Assembly: GCA_003667245.1 (NCBI GenBank)
Contig: RCNN01000002.1
Location: 181,685-245,684, forward strand
Source of the DNA: Heterostelium multicystogenum
Lineage: Eukaryota > Evosea > Eumycetozoa > Acytosteliales > Acytosteliaceae
Length of the DNA stretch: 64,000 nucleotides
Direction of reading: 5' to 3'
Shown: positions 49,401 to 60,732 of the stretch, in pieces
Numbering within the stretch: position 1 is the first letter of the stretch
Layout: the number at the start of each line of letters is the position of its first letter
The notes under the pieces: model-generated
What the model was told of the DNA's origin: nothing
The model's database searches: none
What the model saw: only the letters and a program-made list of their open reading frames with translations
Made by a program: the position numbers and the translations under genes

Positions 49401-49570
49401 TCAAGCAATGAATTTTCATAGTAGAACTTGTATTTGTTTCCTGGGTCGATGACATGTTGATAAAGATATGAAATTTCATCATTTGGGTTGACATCTATTT
49501 CAATAAGTGGTTTTATTACACCTCTATCTGGTTTACCATACATAGACCTTGTTCTAAGATAATATCTCAT
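46407..49570 (-). CDS. mus81: MUS81 structure-specific endonuclease with ubiquitin-like N-terminus
   Basis: Catalytic subunit of the MUS81-EME1 nuclease, which cuts replication-fork and recombination intermediates. Exons 49570-49363, 49227-49041 and 48924-46407 join in phase with no frame break. Exon 1 encodes about 70 residues like a ubiquitin fold (IEIDVNPNDEISYLYQHVID; LDPERTFGFYEMKEG). Exon 2 carries the N-terminal HhH of MUS81 (NPLFAVLIYKNLHASNEAGN; KAALKSLFEHDIPYL). A Ser/Asn-rich linker and winged-helix region (YPSTPFAVLIALSLNPTKKY) precede the ERCC4 nuclease: VLVVIDTREGK, TSGDFCFVEQG, IERKTWGDLSASISDQRYDK and GLFYLIEGAKDSY. A C-terminal HhH region (LKDFLNYKKSTRGITNKMVK) is followed by an SQ/TQ-rich tail. 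The ERK-xxx-D residues are present. No in-frame ATG precedes exon 2, so an upstream exon is required; donor GTACTAAAT is weak but in phase. Confidence 0.88.
46560..46712 (-). other. SQ/TQ cluster in MUS81 C-terminal tail
   Basis: Within about 50 residues the tail contains seven SQ and four TQ dipeptides arranged as irregular LSQP/STQS repeats. SQ/TQ clusters are typical substrates of ATM/ATR-type kinases. The underlying DNA is a degenerate TTGWGATAAAG-like repeat, so expansion by slippage is possible. Confidence 0.7.
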
Positions 49571-50304
49571 CTTGTGTTTTATTTTTTTAACCCTATTATT
49601 ATTACTAGTTCTACTATTATTATTATTATTATTACTAATACTATTATTATTATAATAATGAAACTTGACCACCCAACATTGACTTAGTTATCTAAACAAA
49701 TCTACTTTGCTCAAGCAATGCAATGTTGCTTGAATTATTTAATATGTAACTATGTATGGGTGGTTGTACTTACATATGTATGTGGGGGGAGTGTTGTAGA
49801 TATGTGTGAACTAGTATGTGTTGTGTGCAATAAAAAACCAATGAAATCATAAAGTTTGCAAATATATTATGTTTTTCAAACAACTCCGACCAAGGATTTC
49901 CCCTTCTCCTTTTTTAAAATAAACCAAAAAATAACGAATAGTATAGATATTACCCACTACATTTACTTTCATTGGATTGGATTGGAATTATTATAATATC
50001 TCCACTTAGATGTCAAATGAGAAGTGACAATTACAACATCTCCAAACACCTATGATTTCAATGCAAATCATATATGATTACTTATTTATATAGTAGTCAA
50101 ACAACATCATGATGACAAGATTGTAATCTTAGTATTATTGGTCTACCAAAATGAATAAATACATTGCATAATCAACTCTTTAACTTTATTTTATAATATA
50201 TATGTATATATTTAATTTATAGATTATCTAATAAACCAAAATCATTTAATATTTATATATTTGTATATTTGAGCAAACTAAAGTTTATTAAGAAGGATTA
50301 AAAT
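49571..50304. other. Divergent upstream region of MUS81 and the methyltransferase
   Basis: AT-rich spacer with ATT/TAA runs near 49600-49655. No gene is recognised. Minus-strand codons upstream of 49570 stay open to 49672 with Asn-rich sequence, but no ATG in that frame precedes 49570. Confidence 0.5.
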
Positions 50305-51477
50305 ATGGAGTTTGTTAAATTATTTGATATTTCCAATGCTTTTGCTAATTCTTTTGCTTTGAATGCGGTCTGTGATTTGGATATTGCCAATCATATTGAA
50401 GTTCACTCTCCAAAGTCCGCCGAAGATATTGCCAAGGAGCTAGGTGTCGATTATGGATTGTTGCTCCATGTAATGAAAATGTGCACTGCCAACGACATTT
50501 TCCATGAATTAGAACCCAATGAAGGACCTTCAGGTTCAGTCTTCAAGCATGGCGTATTCAGACACACCCCTAGCTCATTACTATTAAGACAACAGTCTGT
50601 GCGTGATGTAGTGATGATGAGATGCAGCAAGTTTAACATTCTTTCATGGCTTTCTTTGGCTGACTCGATGAAAGAAGGAAAGATCGACACCATGAAAAGC
50701 TTGGGACATGAAAGTGTTTGGTCTTATTTTGCTGCAAACAACAAGGAAAATGTATGTAACTATTCAATATTTAGTTCCAACGCCATTATCTAACCAGTTA
50801 AAAAATAGGAAATATTCAATCGTTCAATGACAACTTTTACTAGTATGTTGGCACCTCAGTTGGTTTCTAAAACCTGCTTCCGAGACTATAAAACCATTTG
50901 TGATATTGGAGGTGGTCATGGAAGGTAATTACTATCTAGTTTCTTAAACTATAAACACTCGTATTGATATTCCTCTCCTCATCATGTTTATAGTTTCTTA
51001 TTGGAGATTTTAAAACAGAATCCACAAGTTGAAGTTGGTTATAACTTTGATATGGAGACAGCCGAGAAGGGCAACACCAATGAAGCAACATCAGTCATTA
51101 CTGATCGTAGATTCCAAAGAGTGGTTGGAAATATATTGAATGATGAAGTTCCAGAGGCTGATTGTTACACTTTTAAGAATGTATTGCATATTTGGAAAGA
51201 CGACATTGTTGTCAATATCTTGAAGAGAGTTGCTTCGAGAATGAAGAAAGGTGGATCAATATATGTCTACGAGTTGTACGATGACGAAACCAGCAAGAAC
51301 TCAAAGAATAATATTTCGCTCTTTCACATAAACATGAAGTTATCATGTGATGGTGCAGAGAGAAGCAATCAACAATGGAAAGAAATCGGTGAGAAAGCAG
51401 GACTACAAGTAGAAATCGAAAAGATTCAAAACCGTATTAATCTTGACATGTGCAAGATTAGATACTACTCCAAGTGA
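50305..51477 (+). CDS. SAM-dependent O-methyltransferase (dictyostelid/plant COMT type)
   Basis: Small-molecule O-methyltransferase like those that methylate polyketide-derived signals; D. discoideum DmtA, which makes DIF-1, is the best-known relative. Exons 50305-50751, 50809-50924 and 50994-51477 are in phase with no frame break; about 348 residues. The N-terminal dimerisation helices include FALNAVCDLDIANHIEVHSP and SAEDIAKELGVDYGLLLHVM. The SAM site is CDIGGGHGSFLLEILKQNP (motif I) with the acidic FDMETAEKG downstream. The catalytic-histidine motif is LHIWKDDIVVNIL, equivalent to LHDWSD in plant enzymes. RMKKGGSIYVYELY follows. No polyketide synthase is adjacent, so the substrate is unknown. 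Confidence 0.85.
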
Positions 51478-52057
51478 TGATCAAACCATACTTGGAGGAA
51501 GAAAATCATATGTATACATTTATAAACATATAAATATAACAATCAGCTTAGCTTTATCTTTGGTCCATCCCAAAATAATAATAACTTCAAAGATAAAAAT
51601 AAATATCTAGAAAACTGTTTGGTATCTTTTGAAAAAATTAGATGAATCGGTGGGTTGGACTCATTCATTTTTAAAAAATATGGTGTTTTGGTGATGGCTT
51701 TTGGACAAACTACTAACAGCTCACCACCCAACCATTCAATCAATTAGATTGATCAAATGTGTTTGTTTTTGATATTTTTATTTTTGTGGTGTATCAGCGA
51801 TTAACACTCTATTTGTAAATGGTTTTGTTTGAATTTAAATTTGTTGAAGTTTGCAGGTGAATTATGGTGATTGATTGGACTGATTTATAAAACCATCAGC
51901 AGATGTGATGACTGATGATTATGATAATGTTTTAACTATTCTTTCTTTGTCCTATTATTATTATTATCATTTAATCTTAGTATTATTAAAACTTATATAT
52001 ATAATTTATTTCAACCAATAAAATTAATATTAATAATATGTATTAGAAGAGAAGAGA
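51478..52057. other. AT-rich spacer
   Basis: Region between two plus-strand genes; the 66-codon minus-strand open frame near 51543-51743 lacks support. ATT/TAA runs lie near 51950-52040. Confidence 0.5.
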
Positions 52058-54495
52058 ATGAGTGAAGAAAATAATCATAATCATGATATTAGTATTAATA
52101 TCAATTTCAAACCGAAAGCAAATACATCGCCTCTGATCGACCATCGTGGTCCGCCCATTAAATCGATGGATGAGGAGCATCTAGATATTCAAGAATATCC
52201 AGGTAAACATATATTGATCAATGTGAATTGAAAATGGAATTGAATTCCAGTTTCAGATTACCAAGTATTTGTAACTTTATAACTGATTGTTTTTAATTGA
52301 AATTTGAAATAGTGGATGGAAGTGTAGGTTGTGCTTTTTATGGTGGTGGTATTAGAGCGGCCAGTTTCGCGAGTGGCGTTTTGCAGCAGGTTGTAAAAAG
52401 ACATTCCAATGATACCAAGTTGGTTCTGTCTTGTGTGAGTGGTGGTGGATTTGTTGGATCTTCTTTCTGCCAGCGTGTGGCATTCGAGCGTCGAACCAAT
52501 AAAGGAAAAATAGATAAGCGCCAAATATACAGTGAATTGGACAAAGATATGCGGAAGAACATAGGATACTGCGTAGATTTCTCCACTGGAAAGGGTTTGG
52601 TAGATTTCGTTGTGGTACTTGGATTGGTCCTCTTCCAAATGGCTCTGATCTTTGTAACTGTTTTTCCATTCATTGTTTTCTTGGTAGAGACCATGGCTTC
52701 ATTCTACTACTATGTTGAAAAAGACCAACGTTGGATTTTAGCTGTAGTTGGTATAAGCTTGGCTGTCTTGTTCTTTGTGATTTCTCAATTAATGAAGGTC
52801 ATTGGAAACTGTGGACACCCTGTTCCTTATGCTTTCTTCAATTGGAACAAAGTACTTACTTTCATTGCAGCATTGTTTACTGTCCTGGTTGGCTCACAGG
52901 CTGGAATGAATAAAATAGAAGAAGCGGTTGGTGACTGGGTTGCTGGTGCAATTGGTATTTCGTTGACTGGACTTTGGGCTTTAATCCGTTTCCATCCATT
53001 CTTTTTTGTTCAACAGTGGATAGAAAATCTAATCAACTCGCTCACTGGTTATGTAGCCATTCTCTCCATCTATGGTATATTTATGAACTGGCGTTTAAAT
53101 GACACTAGTATGCTGTTTGGTCGCATTGAGTATACTGACGAAAAATGGTCCAATCTACTTGCACTATGTATTGCTTTAATTATCTGTTTCCCATTGACAT
53201 CGTATATTGCCGAGAATTTTATCCACTTTTATTATAGGTGGCGTCTTCAAAAGGCATTCTATAAGACTGATTTCTATGGATGTGATGGTATTGCACTTTG
53301 TCCTGGAACTCGTTTCACAGATCTCGATGACTCTGCTACCTATGTCAGCACAATGACTGCCAATCTCTGGCAATTGAAGCCTGGAGGTGCCTCAACCTCA
53401 TCGATATCGATTGGAAAATCTCTACCTGATATCAAAGTGCACCTCTTGTAACAACAACAATCCTCATAATAGAATCTCATACCTCAGAGGAGACAGCAAT
53501 GGTCTAAATACAGAACTTCAAACTGGAAAGAATGCGTGATATTGAACTGTCCTTTGCGATGGTTAATTCCGGTGCTTCTTTGACCTCAACCTTTGGTTCT
53601 GACACCAAGTTCCAGTCATGGGAAAACTTCCTTTCTCTCTTCAATCTTGGATATGGTTCATGGCTCAATATGAATTACCAACGTAGATTTAAACTAAAAA
53701 GTTTCTTGATCAGTGCTTTTATGGGTATTTTGCCCTTCCTCCCAGCCATTCCCCACTGCATCACCTCAGTTAGAAACGATTATCCTTGGTTGATTTGGAT
53801 ACCTGGAGTGATTTTAGTCATTCTTTTCCTTCTAGCAGAGTTTAGTCCATCCCATTGGTCATCACCTATCCAGAATCCAATCGTAAGAATGTTCCGAGAC
53901 TCTTTGGATATCCCAATCGTTTCCAAACATGGAGGTTTTGTATACCTCTCTGATGGTACCCCACTCTGAAAACACTGGTTTATTCGTCCTACTTGCAAAT
54001 CCAGAAATCACCACAATCTATATTGCCGATGGATCAGAGGATCCAAGCAGACTGTGCTCAGATCTTCGTAAGACAATGGATGAAGAACGTGCTTATGGAT
54101 GGAATTTCTTCCAAGGAGACAAGCACGACACCGAATTCCACGATGTAGAGCGTGACCTGATTGAATTCCAGCGTGACGATTCTCGAAGATTCATCTGTAT
54201 GGTTGCAAAGAATAATGAACGTTCCGTCAATATAATTTTCTTGAAGCCTACAGCATCAGGCAAAAATAAGATATCAGGTATGGCATTCGACTGCCACTGT
54301 TGCCATGGTGATATAGTTACATTCAACTGTTGCGGTGGACAACTGAGACTTTTCACTGACTTTTATGATTGGGCATTTGGCAAATTCCCTAATGTTTCAT
54401 CTTACTACCAATTCTTTACGCCAAGAATGTACGACTCTTATAAAAGCGAGGGAATAGATGCATTCAACGACGCAATGAACTCAATCAATAAATAA
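52058..54495 (+). CDS. Membrane patatin-like phospholipase
   Basis: Serine-aspartate lipid acyl hydrolase of the patatin fold embedded in a multi-helix membrane protein. Exon 1 is 52058-52202 (MSEENNHNHDISINI...), exon 2 starts at 52313. The oxyanion loop is VGCAFYGGGIRAASFASGVL; the nucleophile serine is in LVLSCVSGGGFVGSSF, with Cys replacing the first Gly of GxSxG. Hydrophobic segments follow: LVDFVVVLGLVLFQMALIFV, WILAVVGISLAVLFFVISQL, VLTFIAALFTVLVGSQAG and LLALCIALIICFPLTSYIA, and later WLIWIPGVILVILFLLAEF. The catalytic aspartate is in VYLSDGTHSENTGLFVLLAN, recovered by removing one C from CCCC at 53959-53962; other one-base excesses lie near 53440 and 53533. The C-terminus is soluble (DWAFGKFPNVSSYYQFF). 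Lipid substrate unknown. Confidence 0.8.
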
Positions 54496-54553
54496 CTACA
54501 AGATATATTTAATCCGGAGTACAGGATAGATGCTCGCTACTTTATTTGATGAT

Positions 54554-57019
54554 CTAGCTTGGAGTAGCAATCAAATTGATACTTTGGGTGACTTTTAGAT
54601 ATCCAATTTGCAACTTGTGACGTCTCCAGAAGTAAAAAGCAATTGCTGCAACCAGTAAGATGAAGAGGAAACCTCCAACTGCGATCAAAGTAATTTGCCA
54701 CCATTTTAACTTGGTCTTGTTGTTCCGAATAGTTAAATAAATATCAGTGTCTTCAATCGTAAAAGTATGCTCCACTTGATTTCCATTATTGTCTATCACA
54801 GTAGTATCTCCAAACTGAGTATTTGCCAATGATGCTTTACCGATTGAGCTGATCACTCTGTACCGTTTGTTGTATTCAATTTTGTTTCGATTAATTGAGA
54901 AATCTAGAGTAATATCACATAGCAATTTAGAGGATTCTCCAGAAATTATCACAGGGGCTATATTCATATTGTCACTATTGTAGTATGACATAATAATCAA
55001 ATGTGTATTCCTCTCCATAGTGATTTCTCTAACCACTATTCCATTGATCGTTATCTCGCCAGTTGGAACTATGAGATGACCCACAATAGTTAAAAGAGGG
55101 GTGTTTACGAAAGATATATTTTCTAAAACTGTTACATTTGAATACATAGTCAATTGGCTAGTATTATATATCGGGTTTGGAACTATTACCCCACCCCATA
55201 TATTAATCATGTTTGCGTGGAAAATGTTGAGTTCTGACCATATCTGTGCATTGGGGAATAATGAGATAGTACCACTGGAGACCGATGCAGCTTTAAAAGA
55301 ACCGAGGACATTGAGGGATTTCAAAACGTAAATAGCTGATTTGACTGTGAAATATGAACCAGCTTCAACGACAAGGTCAATATATGAATAGAAGGTGGTG
55401 TGGTAATTTTCAATATAACAATAGCCAAAGAAATCTAACTCCGATGATGGCTGGTCTATAAATATCAGGTTGTCCATATTGATATCGTTGAACTTAAAGA
55501 GCGCTTTACCTGATATTCTTGGGCCAATTGTCATCGATGAATAGTAAGAATAATAAAAGGACTCCAGATAATCTGCAATAAAGGTGACATCGCAGCTTGT
55601 TTGAGCAGATGAAATGGATATAGAACTTGACCGGATCCAAGTCGAACAATTTGGGCTTACTGGACTTCTAAGTTGATTTAATTGGAGGGAACTGCTGATG
55701 CTGTCGCAATTATAATCAATAATAAGCTCACTGTTTTGTCGCTGAAGAATACTAGATACAGCTATACAATAATCTGAATTCAATTGGCCATAAATATCGA
55801 TGATGGTGTTGGCCGAACTGAGATATTTGATATACGAATTCTTGCGAAGTTCCATTGTTCCTTCATTGATTCCGATGGAGTTTGTTAACGAATATAAACC
55901 CCCTCTAAATCGACTAAATGGACTCAGTGTGACAACGGAATCCTTTCTAAAAAGTATACTCGAATAGAAGTTGCTTACATTGTAGATATAGAGTGAACCG
56001 TAGAAGTCAAATACAGATTTTTCGCTTGTGAAAACTGTACCAATCTTTGTGTTCCCAGACACATAGAACTTGCCTTGATCAAAGAGCATGAGCTCACCAA
56101 TTTCTAAATTGCTTTCCAAAAAGTTGAGTTGGCTGTTGTAGACGATCAAAGTGTTGCATTTGAAAGTTTTCTTGAAAAAAGTAATTCTGACGTTCTCTCC
56201 AATGGACATCTGTTCATGTACTATATCGGTGTTTTGGTCGTAGATGATGCTCGCCGGATAGTTTGTATTGTTAATGGTCATGTTGTAACCAATCGCTACA
56301 ATATTAATATATCCAGCTTGCGGTATGGTTTGATTGATCCAATTCTTAGGATCAGAGAAATAACAAGATGATCGACAAAGAACTGTCGTATCCCAGTAGG
56401 TATATAAATAATTCGCTGCAATGGTCCACAAAGATAGAGGTTAATATTGTTGAACTAGATATGTTGAAAATAGAGGGTGTTCAACCTACTTTCTTTAGCG
56501 AGGTTTTTCTGAGATTCACTCTTTATAATACCATTTTGGTTGAAGTGATCGTTGAATTTACTATCGTAATAAGCAAGAACTTGTTCACTGTCGTCTGCAG
56601 GAAAATATTCTTCATCTTTCTGTATGGTCTCTTGTGGTTGTGTGTTTGATTTGACAGCCGTTGATTTAGTTATAGATTTGGTTTTAGTTGGCGATGTTGC
56701 TGAGGTTGTAGACGGTGTTGGAGATTGTGCAGCTGGACTTGTTTCCTCTTGTAACTATTTAGAAGCTTCTCTTTGTCCAAATAGTCCTCGTCGCCCTTAT
56801 GGACGCGAGATGCACTGGCTTTTTGGTAGCTTGTGGGTGAGGGGTGTTCGTTGTTGACGTTGTTATTATTACTTTGAGTGTCTAATGATTGTGAAAGTGA
56901 GTGTGATGTGAATGGTTCAGATTGAAGTTATGTGGTATTGATAGTTGTTGTGCATAAATAGATGTAGTCATCAATATCATCAACAACAAAGTTAGCAATA
57001 TAGATTTACTACAATTCAT
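54554..57019 (-). CDS. Type I membrane protein with beta-helix-like ectodomain
   Basis: Start MNCSKSILLTLLLMILMTTS with IYAQQ is a good signal peptide. A Ser/Asn/Gln-rich, charged segment (SPTSYQKASASRVHKGDEDY) follows after one or more frame breaks between 56960 and 56430. The uninterrupted 625-codon stretch from 56431 then gives a long ectodomain of short hydrophobic strands and N-glycosylation sequons (FKCNTLIVYNSQLNFLESNL; EIGELMLFDQGKFYVSG; IWGGVIVPNPIYNTSQLTMY), a rhythm typical of a parallel beta-helix. Near the end a single membrane helix, WWQITLIAVGGFLFILLVAA plus IAFYFWRRHK, leads to a 20-residue cytoplasmic tail. The protein was not recognised as a named family; cell-surface adhesion or signalling is a guess from topology. 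Confidence 0.65.
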
Positions 57020-57792
57020 TATTTATTTAGTAGTTTATATAGATCTTTGTTTTTAGTTTACTTAAAACTAAAAAGAAGAAAGTATATATCTTTATACATA
57101 TATTACTATGGCGATGGTGTTGTTATTGTTATGGTGGAGTTGGTGTTGAATGATGAATTTGACTGAGGAATTTGACTTGATGAATTGACTGAGGAATGAA
57201 AAATGAATGAATATTCAGATTTATCTGGTGGATCGATCACAGAGTTTCGTTTACTTCATCTATGAAGCTATTTTAATCGATACTATTGTACAAATACAAT
57301 CAAATAAATAAATAATATTAATAATTATAAAAATAAAGTAAGGCTAAGAATTCTAAGGAAAACCTAATATTTTTGTAAAATTACTTTTTTTTAAAATTCC
57401 AAAAGAGAGTAGTTGTAGCTAAGTTTCAAACATCGTCGACGTTGCAAAAAATAAAAACCATGCTTTCTTAAATTGCAAAAAAAAGTAGAGATAAATGATT
57501 TTTTTTGGTTGGGTTGACTCAAAGAATCCAGACACTTTGTTGTGCGGAAGCCAATGAAGATTCAAATACTACTACGAAAAAGATTGTTTTCATCGTCATG
57601 ATGTTACAGGTGTTGTTTTTTTTGTTATTAGGTTATTTATTTGATTGTCGCATTATTATTTTGTTGGGTTATTTTTGAAATCACTAAATTTAATAGTTTT
57701 CAAATATTGGATGTTGTACTGTTAAAAGGAATAAAATGGTGGTAATAATAATAAAGTTGGTTAGCTTGGTCGGAGATATCTCTGTGGTGGGA
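57020..57792. other. Intergenic region with T-runs
   Basis: Upstream space of the surface protein and 3' flank of the tail-anchored protein. A GAATGA/TTGACTGAG imperfect repeat lies near 57145-57200 and T/A runs near 57385-57500. No gene is seen. Confidence 0.5.
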
Positions 57793-60732
57793 TCATTGTG
57801 GAATTAAAATTGATAATAATATGTATAGGAACAAGACTAATCCTACAAGTGCAAAGAAATGCTTGGTCTGGTTTGAACCATAGACTGGATGGTTTCTCAT
57901 AAAGAACGGTACTGCTTCCGATGGGATTGAGGTTGACAACTGGTGTTTTCGCTTTGCTTTGTAAGCAGCTGCTTGATGATTTTTTAGACTCTTCTATTTC
58001 TTGTCTCTGCTGAAGATTCTCCAATTGCTTTATCTTCTTCCATTGCATGAGATTGTCGTGGAGCTGTCTCCACTTTTCATTTAATTGCTTCATTGTGTCA
58101 TCGAGTCTGCCTGTTGCCACTTGATAGTCTTGATCTCTGTTTTCCATTTCGCTAATCAAATCTTCAGGCATTTTCGGTAATTTAGATTTAAGTAATTGAA
58201 TGATTTGATCTATTTCTGCACTATTGATACATTGTTTGTTTGTTGTCACTGTTGCTGGATGAGGTAATAATTGATTGTGAAAGATGATCTATTGAATTGA
58301 TCATTTGTGTTGCAAACTGCTGAGAGTGATTGATTTGTTCAATAAAGCCAAGGAGTTCTCTCTGAGAAGAGTGAATGTAGTGATTTGAGTTTGGCAGAGA
58401 TGTCAGTGATTGCTTGTTGATTGGATTGTTGATCCTGAAGTTTCCCTCAAGAGCTCTTGATTTTGATCATTAATTTGATGATCGCTCTATCTCTAAAATA
58501 TCGATTTTTGCCTTTAGATCTTTAATTTTGGTCCTCATCATGGTGGAACTTCTTCTGGTCATGCAGCTGTGACTGAATCAAATTGGGTCTGCTGTCAAGG
58601 GACATCATCAAATGCGAGCTATCTGGAACAGCAATATTTTGCTGTTGTGCCATATATTGTTCTTCTCTCTGTTTCAGTTGGAGTATTTGTTGATTTGATA
58701 GTTCATAGTTTTCCTTGTAACTCTTTAAATATATTTTCCAACTTTTGATACTCTCTCTTCAGTCTTTTAATATCAAGCTCTTTCTCCTCTATTGTCTTTA
58801 AAGCACTTTCTTCCCTTTTGTTGCAAAATATCTTGCTCATTCTTTATCTTTTTCAACTCTTCATCATCTTTATAAAGAAAATTATTATTCAAGTGTTAGT
58901 GACTGAAATCTGTTAAAATTAAATTCAGACACTTACTTCTCTGATTTCTCTCTTTTTTAGTTTATCCATCTCTGATTTATTCTTGTTCTCTCGGACTTTA
59001 CTGTTTTCCAATTCATTTGTAAGTTCCTTGTGTCTTTTATCGATTTTTGCTCAAAGTTGATTCTCTTTACGAAGTTTGTTGTTCTCCTCCTCTTTGGCTG
59101 CAATTTCTGAGTGTAATAACTGTATATCTTGCTCCAATTTCATTCTCGTTCTTACTTCAATTTCTTTGCGTTGGGCCTCACCTCTCAGTCGATTGAGCTC
59201 AGCTTGCATCTCCAAGAATTCTCTACTACTGACTCCTGCTCCATTGATAGATCCATTGTTATGAATTCTCCATAGCTGGGTGGAATGGATAAGTCGAATC
59301 TCCTTGGTTTCTGTACAAATCCTGTGCCATTGGTCGAATTCTTTGTTTCATTACTATCATTACTTGAGGTATTGTCATCAACTTTGAAATCCATTAGATT
59401 ATTTATGGGATGATTCTTGGTATCAAAATCATCATCATCAGTAAAGATCATATCATTTTCGTCAAATGCTGAACTTTGGAACTCCTGAACCAATTCCAAA
59501 AAGTCTTTGTTCATACATTATACCATTTTTTGAATGGAATACCATTGATAAATTTGGTCGATAGCATCGTTGTCATAACATGATAGTATCGATCTAATCT
59601 CCTGGATTGTAATGAAACCTTCTGGATTCTCCTCAATTCTACGATAGAATTTGTTTTGCTCGCTAATCTCTTCGTCAGGTGTCGTTCTTCCGTTTTGATT
59701 CAAAATCATGTTGCTGTTGAGGTGTCATGGTTGGAAAAGCTCCTACAATAAGAGCTGATGGTTTTCTTGTGAAATGTGGTGATATTTGATCGATAGTTAT
59801 CGTTGTCATTCGATTGATATGCTAAATTGTTTGGTGTAGCTGGAGTTTGCAATCTATTGTTGACTTTCAAGGTGTTTGAGGTGGTTGCTGCTGGCATATT
59901 GATGTTTGCAGTCTTTCCAACTGCAAGCAGTGCCAGAGTTGATCAGGGAGTTGATATCTCATGGGATGGAATCTGTGACTTTTGATCCGCTGATACTAAC
60001 TAACACCATTGTTGGCGGTGGAAGAAGATGGTGAATATGCCGTTGCTATGTGTGAGACCGCCTGGGAATGTGTGTCGCGAGTAGTTCTCTTTTTTCTTGT
60101 GATTGCTGAGAATTACCAAAGAGCTGAGTGTTCTCGGCGAGTTTGGAGGGTGGTGTAGTTTGCCACCACTATTTATGAGATTTAACGATGAAATTGAGGC
60201 GGATCGAAGGAACGTCTATTAAGCGATCTCTGTAACTGTTGCTGCTGTTGATGTAGTGATGAAATGACGAGCCAGCCGGCAGAGATGAGAATAGATTCGA
60301 ACTGCTGCTGCTGGAATCTGTTGATATATCCGACGAGTTCAGCTCTGACAGACGCAATTCCGACGACCTGCCGTTATTTTATACTGGGGTGTGTCGTCGA
60401 TGAGTCTAATTCTGCAATTAACAATTGTTTGGTTTGGTGTCGTGGGACTACTACTATTTACACTATTGACTTCACTGTAGGTGATGTTGTCTTTCAATTG
60501 GAAATCTATATTATTATTATTACTATTACTAATATTACTATCTTTAGATAAAATGCTATTGATTTTTATTGTTCGTTACAGTTGTTGTTGTTGTTGTTGT
60601 TGTGGAAGATGATGTAGAAGACATTAAACTAATCGAAATTATTCTTGTTGACATTGTTTCATTTTTGTGCTGTTGTTGTTGTTGTTGTTGTACCGGTTGT
60701 CTAACATGATTTTTTAAATCATCCACTTCCAT
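57793..60732 (-). CDS. EF-hand, coiled-coil, tail-anchored protein
   Basis: Reading from the ATG at 60732: MEVDDLKNHVRQPVQQQQQQ, a long Ser/Thr/Asn-rich region (60700-59730), then an EF-hand pair at about 59700-59470. The first loop in RRIEENPEGFITIQEIRS has acids/Asn at 1, 3 and 5, Gly 6, Ile 8 and Glu 12; the second region is DNDAIDQIYQWYSIQK, NKDFLELVQEFQSSAF. Long heptad-rich coiled coil follows (59260-58050; for example QVATGRLDDTMKQLNEKWRQ). After a one-base excess near 57905 the C-terminus reads MRNHPVYGSNQTKHFFALVG and LVLFLYILLSILIPQ-stop: one membrane helix at the very end, so the protein should be tail-anchored with its bulk in the cytosol. Many frame breaks make the exon model provisional. 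Golgin- or KASH-like tethers have this layout, but the end is not PPPX. Confidence 0.55.

Noticed and set aside
49295..49570. Stand-alone ubiquitin-like gene
   Set aside because: Possible, since the frame reads on to a stop near 49297, but MUS81 exon 2 then lacks a start; the in-phase splice to exon 2 is preferred and the alternative is noted under the finding.
51543..51743. 66-codon minus-strand open frame
   Set aside because: Located in AT-rich 3' flank with no family feature.
57793..57910. C-terminus considered as a classical KASH peptide
   Set aside because: The membrane helix is followed by IPQ, without the luminal peptide or the PPPX end.
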